In this document: piece after piece, positions 6,037-10,966 of the stretch
How the letters are laid out: each line of letters begins with the position of its first letter
Position numbering within the stretch: position 1 is the stretch's first letter
Assembly: GCA_016870235.1 (NCBI GenBank)
Contig: VGCB01000035.1
Location: 1 to 10,966, forward strand
Origin: Actinomycetota bacterium
GTDB lineage: Bacteria; Actinomycetota; Thermoleophilia; Gaiellales; Gaiellaceae
Direction: 5' to 3'
Length of the DNA: 10,966 nucleotides
The notes under the pieces: generated by a model
Told to the model about the DNA's origin: nothing
The model's database searches: none
What the model saw: the letters and a program-made list of their open reading frames with translations, nothing else
Translations under genes and position numbers: made by a program

Positions 6037-6492
6037 TTGCCTCCCTTGACGCTCCTCTCTCACACCGCAATGCGCGTCGAGCCGATCGCGGCGGCGCTCC
6101 GCAGCCTGGGAGCAGCAGTCGACGTTCGCGAGACCGGCGACACGATACTGCCGGAGGACGTCGCCCGAGTGCACGTGTGGGTCTCGGGATGGATTGCCGA
6201 CTACCCGGATCCGGAGGGCCTCTTCCACGGGCTCTTCGAGAGCGGCTGGCCGCTCCTGCGCGACCCCGACGCCCTCGACCTGCTCGAGCGCTCGAGGCAC
6301 GAGCGAGACCCGGAGGCGCGGATGGAGACCTTCCACGAGATCGACCGTCTCTGGGTCGGCGAGCGCGCCGCGATCGTCCCGATCCTCTACCATCGCTCGC
6401 TGCTTCTCCGGCGTCCCTGGGTCGACGGCGTGTGGGCGAATCCCATGTGGGGCCTCGTCCTGGACTCGGCCACCGTGCACCGATCCGTCTGA
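6037..6492 (+). CDS. C-terminal lobe of the SBP family 5 domain, separated by the TAG at 5989-5991 (broken gene part or reinitiated fragment)
   Basis: This is the rest of the cyclase fusion in the identical frame. Homology resumes at once after the stop at 5992 with ARRLLAEAGCPEGRG, the usual sequence following (D)PE-K/Q in family 5 binding proteins. It runs through DYPDPEGLFHGLF (1072 onward in read-through numbering) to a TGA at 6490-6492. The full frame would encode 1168 residues apart from the stop. The entry starts at TTG 6037 because GGAGGGG (6024-6030) precedes it by six bases and could allow reinitiation. Those bases also encode a family-typical PEGR, so the match may be chance. If translation does not restart, this is a dead 3' remnant or the visible result of a sequencing error. 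It converges with the dipeptidase gene 71 bases on. Confidence 0.7.
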   Translation: MPPLTLLSHTAMRVEPIAAALRSLGAAVDVRETGDTILPEDVARVHVWVSGWIADYPDPEGLFHGLFESGWPLLRDPDALDLLERSRHERDPEARMETFHEIDRLWVGERAAIVPILYHRSLLLRRPWVDGVWANPMWGLVLDSATVHRSV

Positions 6493-6563
6493 CGCGAACC
6501 CGCGCGCCGCGCTTCCTGTCGGGTCAGGAGGATCCCGATCGTCCGGCGTCGCTCGTCGCCGCG

Positions 6564-7601
6564 CTACGCGGGGAGGGCGCCTCGGAGGAAGCGGAGGAGG
6601 TTTCCGGCCAGGACGCGCTCGAGGACGTCGCCTTCGAGACCGCGGCGTCGGAGGCCGGCCACGAGCTGCGGGAAGTCCTCGGGCCCGCCGAGGCCGTCGA
6701 TCGCCGCGTCCGGTGGGAGGGCCGTGTCCATGAGCGCGTCGGGCGGCGGCCTCCAGCCGAGCGCGCGGGCGATCTGCCGGCCGAAGTCCGAGCCCGAGGC
6801 GACGTGCTCGGTGCCCATCACGGCGAGCGCGTGCTCGACGTGGTCGACGACGCGATCGATGGTCGGGCGCTCCGGATCGATCCCGAGCGGGTGCTGCATG
6901 ACGCCGAGAACGCCGCCCGCCTCCGCGAGCGCGCGGAGCTGCTCGTCGCCGAGGTTCCGCGGATGGTCGTAGACAGCCCGGCAGCCTGCGTGGCTGCACA
7001 GGATCGGTGAGCCGGCCGCGCGCTCGAGGACGTCCCAGAACGTGCGCTCGGAGGCATGGGCGAGGTCGATCGCGACGCCGAGCTTGACGCACAGGTCGAC
7101 GAGCCTGCGGCCGAGCTCGCTGAGCCCGCCGCCGCCGCGCTCGCCGGCGCCGTCCGCGAACGGGTTCCGCCGGTTCCAGGTGAGCCCGACCATCCGCACG
7201 CCGAGGGCCCAGAAGGTCTCGAGGAGCCACGGGTCGTTCCCGAGTGCCTCGGCGCCCTCGAGCGCGAGCAGGAGCCCGATCGGGCCGTCTCGTCCGGCGA
7301 CGTCGAGATCCGCCTTGCGACGAACCGCGATCACCGCACCGGCGTGCAGGCGGAGCGTCCGCTCGAAGGCGGCCACCTGGGTCATCGCCGTCCGCAGCGC
7401 GCCCTCCGGCAGCACGTCCAGGTCGGCATAGAGCGCGCACACCTGGAGCGCGACGCCGCCCGCACGGAGGTTCGGCAGCCAGTGTGCGCCGAAGGGGTCG
7501 TCCTCGCCGCGGCGGAAGCCGCGCACGACGAGCTCGGAGAGGAGATCGCTGTGCGCGTCGGCGATGCCGAGGCCGGGTGGGGCGCTGTGATCGCGGGTCA
7601 C
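6564..7601 (-). CDS. Membrane dipeptidase homologue (peptidase family M19)
   Basis: A 345-residue zinc-dependent dipeptidase. All metal ligands known for the family (renal dipeptidase type) can be placed: H17 and D19 in DAHSDLL, the bridging E115 in LLALEGAEAL, H182 in IDLAHAS, H204 in CSHAGCRA, and D272 in GSDFG. The conserved HPRNL and GGVLGV segments lie between. There is no convincing signal peptide or lipobox, so despite the family name the protein is probably cytoplasmic. M19 enzymes cleave dipeptides, including those with D-residues, and some act on beta-lactams or other amides; the substrate cannot be told here. The GTG at 7601 is chosen because it sits six bases after a -10-like GACAAT; a TTG at 7619 would add six residues. 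The gene is divergent from the MFS transporter and convergent with the cyclase fusion. The long upstream extension of this frame is antisense to the MFS gene and is not coding. Confidence 0.92.
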   Translation of the reverse strand: MTRDHSAPPGLGIADAHSDLLSELVVRGFRRGEDDPFGAHWLPNLRAGGVALQVCALYADLDVLPEGALRTAMTQVAAFERTLRLHAGAVIAVRRKADLDVAGRDGPIGLLLALEGAEALGNDPWLLETFWALGVRMVGLTWNRRNPFADGAGERGGGGLSELGRRLVDLCVKLGVAIDLAHASERTFWDVLERAAGSPILCSHAGCRAVYDHPRNLGDEQLRALAEAGGVLGVMQHPLGIDPERPTIDRVVDHVEHALAVMGTEHVASGSDFGRQIARALGWRPPPDALMDTALPPDAAIDGLGGPEDFPQLVAGLRRRGLEGDVLERVLAGNLLRFLRGALPA

Positions 7602-7607
7602 GCGGGG

Positions 7608-7613
7608 ATTGTC
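7608..7613 (-). promoter_or_regulatory. Candidate -10 box for the dipeptidase gene
   Basis: GACAAT on the minus strand (plus-strand attgtc) ends six bases before the GTG at 7601. The spacing equals that seen at the cyclase and MFS starts. The first base deviates from TAnnnT, so the call is tentative. Confidence 0.35.
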
Positions 7614-7667
7614 CGTCAACGGGCGCCGGCCTGCGTCGTACCGCGAACACCGCGCTGCCGCGATTTG

Positions 7668-7673
7668 TAGGGT
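7668..7673 (+). promoter_or_regulatory. Candidate -10 box for the MFS transporter
   Basis: TAGGGT fits TAnnnT and is followed by six bases and then the ATG at 7680, which suits a leaderless transcript. The same bases (agggtgg) could instead be read as a weak ribosome binding site. Confidence 0.4.
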
Positions 7674-7679
7674 GGCCCG

Positions 7680-8873
7680 ATGAACCGGCCGCTCCTTCTC
7701 CTCGGCGTGGCCGGCTTCGTCTCGGGGACGACGATCAGGCTCGCCGAGCCGTTGCTGCCGCGGGTCGCCGAGGACTTCGACGTCGGCGTCGGCCGGGCGA
7801 GCGTGCTGATCTGGGGCTTCGCGATCGCGTACGGGCTCTTTCAGCTCGTCCACGGGCCGCTCGGTGACCGGATCGGCAAGCTGCGCGCGATCACGATCGG
7901 CACGTTCGCAGCCGGGCTCGCGTGCGCGGTGTGCGCGACGGCAACGAGCCTGCCGGCGCTCGCGGCCTTCCGCTTCCTCTCCGGTGTCACGGCCGGCGCG
8001 GTGATCCCGCTCTCTCTCGCCTACGTCGGCGACACGGTCGCGTTCGGCGAGCGCCAGGCCGCCCTGGCGCGGTACCTGATCGGGACGCTCAGCGGTCAGG
8101 TGGCGGGGCCGCTCGTCGGCGGCATCCTCGGCGACGCCGTCGGCTGGCGCGTCACCTTCCTCGTGCCCGGGGTCGCCTTCGTCCTCATCGGCGTACTGCT
8201 GACGCCGACGGCGCGCCGGTCGCCGCGCCCCTCGCGCGACGGCGTCCCGCTCAACCCGCTGCCCGGCTACGCACGGCTCGTCCGGCATCGCCACGTCAGG
8301 GTCGTCCTCGGGGCGACGGCACTCGAGGGAGCGCTGTTCATGGGCATCTACGGGTACCTCGGCGCCTTCCTCCGGCACGAGTACGCCCTGAGCTACACCG
8401 CGATCGGGCTGGTCCTCGCGTCCTTCGGGTGCGGCGGGATCGCGTATGCGGCGGTGGCCAAGCCGCTGATCCGACGACTGGGACAGCCCGGGCTCGTGCT
8501 CGGCGGCGGCGCCGTCGTCGCGGGCGGCCTTCTCGTCGTCGCGCTCGCGCCGAGCTGGATCGCGTGCGTGCCGGCGCTCGCGCTCGTCGGCGTCGGCTTC
8601 TTCATGCTGCACACGACGCTGCAGACGCGCGCCACCGAGATGGCGCCCGAGACGCGCGGCGCGGCGGTCGCCGCCTTCGCCGCCTCGATCTTCTTCGGGC
8701 AGACCGTCGGGGTCGGCATCATCGCGGCGCTGCTCGACGGCGTCGGCTACCGCCCCCTGATCGCGGTCTCGGCGGGCGGGCTGCTCGTCCTTGCCACCTG
8801 GTTCCGCCTCCGCCTGCCGGAGCTCGAGCGCGCTCGTCTCGGTGGGCAGGCGTCAGCCCACGCGGAGAGGTGA
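7680..8873 (+). CDS. Major facilitator superfamily (MFS) transporter
   Basis: A 397-residue integral membrane protein whose hydrophobic pattern suits twelve transmembrane helices. After the first two helices comes the MFS motif A, HGPLGDRIGKLRA (from residue 58), in the cytoplasmic loop 2-3. A motif-C-like GQVAGPLVGGILGDAVGWR follows in helix 5. There is a central cytoplasmic loop rich in Arg and Pro around 176-195, then a second six-helix half. Size and layout resemble drug- or sugar-efflux members (AraJ/Bcr type), which export small molecules by proton antiport. The substrate cannot be inferred. The start ATG is the first in frame and follows a -10-like box. The last 21 bases overlap the end of the convergent GGDEF-EAL gene, so the two transcripts must overlap. 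No dedicated regulator lies beside it. Confidence 0.92.
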   Translation: MNRPLLLLGVAGFVSGTTIRLAEPLLPRVAEDFDVGVGRASVLIWGFAIAYGLFQLVHGPLGDRIGKLRAITIGTFAAGLACAVCATATSLPALAAFRFLSGVTAGAVIPLSLAYVGDTVAFGERQAALARYLIGTLSGQVAGPLVGGILGDAVGWRVTFLVPGVAFVLIGVLLTPTARRSPRPSRDGVPLNPLPGYARLVRHRHVRVVLGATALEGALFMGIYGYLGAFLRHEYALSYTAIGLVLASFGCGGIAYAAVAKPLIRRLGQPGLVLGGGAVVAGGLLVVALAPSWIACVPALALVGVGFFMLHTTLQTRATEMAPETRGAAVAAFAASIFFGQTVGVGIIAALLDGVGYRPLIAVSAGGLLVLATWFRLRLPELERARLGGQASAHAER

Positions 8874-10865
8874 CCGGCCGCCCTGCGGCGTCCGCGATCG
8901 GCGGATATGCGCGACGACCTCGTCGTACTCGAGCGCGGGCGTGAACAGCCAGCCCTGACCGAGCCGGCAGCCGAGCGTGTCGAGGTAGTCCGCCTGCTCC
9001 GCCCGCTCGATCCCCTCCGCGACCACGGTCAGGTCGAGATCCGCGCAGAGCGAGACGAGCGCGCGCAGCAACCGCTCGTCGCGACTGGCCGTGCCGATCG
9101 CGTCGACGAACGGCTTCGCGATCTTCAGCAGGTCGACCGGGAGCCGGCCCAGGTAGCTGAGGGACGAGTACCCGGTGCCGAAGTCGTCGAGCGCGACGCG
9201 GATCCCCTGCGAGCGGAGCGCCTCCAGCCGCTCCACCGCGCCCTCCGGGTCGGAGAGGAGAAGGGACTCGGTGATCTCGACGATGAGACCGTCCGAGCTG
9301 AGGCCGGCGGCAGCCGTCGCCTGGCTGATGAACGCGGGCAGATCCGTCTCCGCGAGCTCCCGCGCCGAGAGGTTGACGGTGACGAAGAAGCCCGGCAGTT
9401 CGAGGTCCCGCCGGATCGCCACGCAGGTCTCCGCCGCCCGCGCGATCGCCCAGCGTCCGAGCTCGACGATCAGCCCCGCCTCCTCGGCGACCGGAATGAA
9501 GTCCATCGGCATCACGAGCCCGCGCGTCGGGTGATTCCACCGGATCAGCGCCTCGGCGCCGATCGTCGCGCGCACCGGCAGCTCGACGATCGGCTGATAG
9601 AAGAGGTCGAGGCCACCGTCGGCGATCGCCCTCCGCAGGTCGGAGCGGATCGCGAGGCGGTCGCGCGAGCGGCTCGAGAGCTCGTCCGAGTACTGCTCGT
9701 GACCGCCCTTGCCGCGGGACTTGACCGCGTACATGGCGAGGTCCGCCCGCTGGATCAGGACATCCGCGTCGATTCCCGGCGTGCTCGTCGCCGTCCCGAC
9801 GCTGACGGTGACCTCGAACTCACGGCCGGCGATGGTGACCGGCTCCCGGAACACCTCGAGCAGCTTCGAGACGATCCGTTGGGCTGCCCGCTCGCCGTGA
9901 TCCTCGACGAGGATCGCGAACTCGTCGCCGCCGACGCGTGCGACCGTGTCGCCCGCCCGCACCGACCGGAGCATGCGCTCCGCCGTCAGCCGGATCAGCT
10001 CGTCGCCGGCTGCGTGGCCGAGGTCGTCGTTGACGTCCTTGAAGTCGTCGACGTCGAGGTACACGATCGCGACGGTCTCCTCGCGGCGCCGGGCGAGGGC
10101 GTGCTCGAGGCGATCGCGGAAGAGGGCGCGGTTCGCGAGGCCGGTGAGCGAGTCGTGGAACGCTTGGAAGGCCAGCTGGCTCTCGAGCTCCTTCCGCTCG
10201 GTGATGTCGACCATGAACCCGCGGCTCACGCGCCGGCCCCCGGCATCGGAGACGACGACCGCGTCGTCGAGGAACCACTTCCAGCGGCCGTCACGCGTGA
10301 GCAGCCGGTACTCCGTCCGCGTCGGCCGGCCTGACTCGATGTGTGCCTGGAACGCGGCTTCGTTGCGTTCCCGATCGTCGGGGTGGATGAGCCTGTCCCA
10401 CATCCCTCCCTCGGCGAGCCAGTCCTCGACGGGGTAGCCGAGGAGCTTCTCGAGCTGCGGGCTCGCATAGACGGTCGGTGCCCCCTCCTCGTCGAGGAGG
10501 ACCGCGTAGGTGACGAGAGGGAGGGTCTCGATGAGCTGCCGGTACTCCTCCTCCCGGGCGAGCCGGCGACCGAGCTCCTCCTGGAGCTCGACCTCGAGCC
10601 GGTCCCGTTCCCGCCGCAGCCTGCGCCCGAAGAGCGACCGGATGCGGTACACGAACACGGCGATCCCGACGACCGCGATCATCCAGGAGATCCCGCCGGC
10701 GATCGTTCCCCAATCGGGCTTCAGCGAGAGCGCGATCGAGCCGCCGACGAGGATCGCCGCGAGCTGCACTGCGAGGCCGCGCGCCGACACGAGCAGCGCG
10801 AACATCGTCGCCATCCACCCGTAGAACGGCACGTAGGCGTGGAGTGCCCCCGTTTTGGTGGACAT
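8853..10865 (-). CDS. Membrane-anchored PAS-GGDEF-EAL cyclic-di-GMP turnover protein
   Basis: A 670-residue protein. Two, possibly three, hydrophobic segments (about 16-48 and 55-73) are followed by a basic, charged helical linker, probably a coiled coil (74-105). A PAS domain spans about 108-225 with IHPDDRE and a terminal MVDITERK. The GGDEF domain (about 228-395) carries an intact GGDEF at 312-316 and a product-inhibition I-site RAGD at 303-306. It should therefore be able to make c-di-GMP from GTP. The EAL domain (about 405-655) keeps EAL (438-440), the Asn in NLSAR, the Glu in EITES, DDFGTGYSS, the Lys in LLKIAKPFV, VAEGIE and the Gln in GQGWLF. It should therefore be able to degrade c-di-GMP. 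The usual KID is KIA here, a change I believe is common in actinobacterial relatives. The PAS domain probably sets the balance; its ligand is unknown. The ATG at 10865 has no visible Shine-Dalgarno sequence. The gene is convergent with the MFS gene. Confidence 0.95.
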   Translation of the reverse strand: MSTKTGALHAYVPFYGWMATMFALLVSARGLAVQLAAILVGGSIALSLKPDWGTIAGGISWMIAVVGIAVFVYRIRSLFGRRLRRERDRLEVELQEELGRRLAREEEYRQLIETLPLVTYAVLLDEEGAPTVYASPQLEKLLGYPVEDWLAEGGMWDRLIHPDDRERNEAAFQAHIESGRPTRTEYRLLTRDGRWKWFLDDAVVVSDAGGRRVSRGFMVDITERKELESQLAFQAFHDSLTGLANRALFRDRLEHALARRREETVAIVYLDVDDFKDVNDDLGHAAGDELIRLTAERMLRSVRAGDTVARVGGDEFAILVEDHGERAAQRIVSKLLEVFREPVTIAGREFEVTVSVGTATSTPGIDADVLIQRADLAMYAVKSRGKGGHEQYSDELSSRSRDRLAIRSDLRRAIADGGLDLFYQPIVELPVRATIGAEALIRWNHPTRGLVMPMDFIPVAEEAGLIVELGRWAIARAAETCVAIRRDLELPGFFVTVNLSARELAETDLPAFISQATAAAGLSSDGLIVEITESLLLSDPEGAVERLEALRSQGIRVALDDFGTGYSSLSYLGRLPVDLLKIAKPFVDAIGTASRDERLLRALVSLCADLDLTVVAEGIERAEQADYLDTLGCRLGQGWLFTPALEYDEVVAHIRRSRTPQGGRSPLRVG

Positions 10866-10966
10866 CTGAGCGCTTGGTCGGCAGTGTCCGGCTGGGCGGG
10901 AAGGATGGGCCGCTCTGCCAAGGGGTTGGAACCATCGGAGGCCGTATCCGCCGGAGTTTCGGCGTG

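Noticed and set aside
6493..6563. Terminator between the cyclase fusion and the dipeptidase gene
   Set aside because: The 71-base convergent gap is GC-rich, and I see no stem followed by a T-tract on either strand.
5346..7010. Plus-strand 554-codon frame spanning the SBP domain and into the dipeptidase region
   Set aside because: It is Arg/Gly/Pro-rich with no recognisable motif and overlaps the true frames on both strands.
4609..7650. Minus-strand open frame of about 1000 codons opposite the cyclase fusion and dipeptidase region
   Set aside because: Repetitive Arg/Pro/Ala-rich translation without domains, opposite well-supported genes. A composition artefact.
8907..10334. Plus-strand open frame of 475 codons opposite the GGDEF-EAL gene
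   Set aside because: The minus-strand frame carries every GGDEF and EAL motif. The plus-strand translation is a charged, low-complexity mirror.
10866..10966. Possible cyclic-di-GMP riboswitch ahead of the GGDEF-EAL gene
   Set aside because: The 101-base region has only a short CGCCG/CGGCG hairpin on the minus strand. It lacks the conserved GEMM core bases. It is also too short at the window edge to judge.
1..10966. A defence system, CRISPR array or insertion sequence
   Set aside because: No regular repeat-spacer pattern, transposase, nuclease or known defence module was found. The element cargo, if any, lies outside the window to the left.

Overview
The window is very GC-rich chromosomal DNA. 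A hand count of one 60-base row inside the cyclase gene (5401-5460) gives 80% G+C. The genes have actinobacterial character: ArsR plus SRPBCC pair, STAND-type cyclase, GGDEF-EAL protein, and starts that look leaderless. My best guess is a deep-branching, Thermoleophilia-like actinomycete, possibly an environmental assembly. That guess rests on composition and gene style only.

Layout. (1) 1-1041 is the 3' part of a tyrosine integrase, visibly less GC-rich (55% in row 601-660). It ends one base before the 3' end of a tRNA-Thr(GGT) on the opposite strand (1042-1114). This looks like the integrase-proximal end of an integrated element lying to the left. (2) 1204-2082 is a class I SAM-dependent methyltransferase. 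(3) 2083-2912 on the minus strand is a coupled pair: an ArsR-type repressor and an SRPBCC/AHSA1 protein. A perfect 10-bp dyad covers the repressor's start codon. (4) 2986-6492 is a giant reading frame fusing a class III nucleotidyl cyclase, an AAA/STAND ATPase with a helical tail, and an ABC-type peptide-binding domain (SBP family 5). It is interrupted by one in-frame TAG at 5989-5991. (5) 6564-7601 on the minus strand is an M19 membrane-dipeptidase homologue with all metal ligands. (6) 7680-8873 is an MFS transporter, divergent from the dipeptidase. (7) 8853-10865 on the minus strand is a membrane-anchored PAS-GGDEF-EAL protein, overlapping the end of the MFS gene.

How they fit together. The ArsR-SRPBCC pair is self-contained and probably autorepressed. 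The cyclase fusion and the GGDEF-EAL protein are both nucleotide second-messenger proteins, but nothing in the window links them directly. The peptide-binding domain and the dipeptidase share a peptide theme, though their genes converge. The most unusual object is the cyclase-ATPase-SBP5 fusion with its internal stop. No gap between genes exceeds about 100 bases. No CRISPR array, insertion sequence or rRNA was seen.
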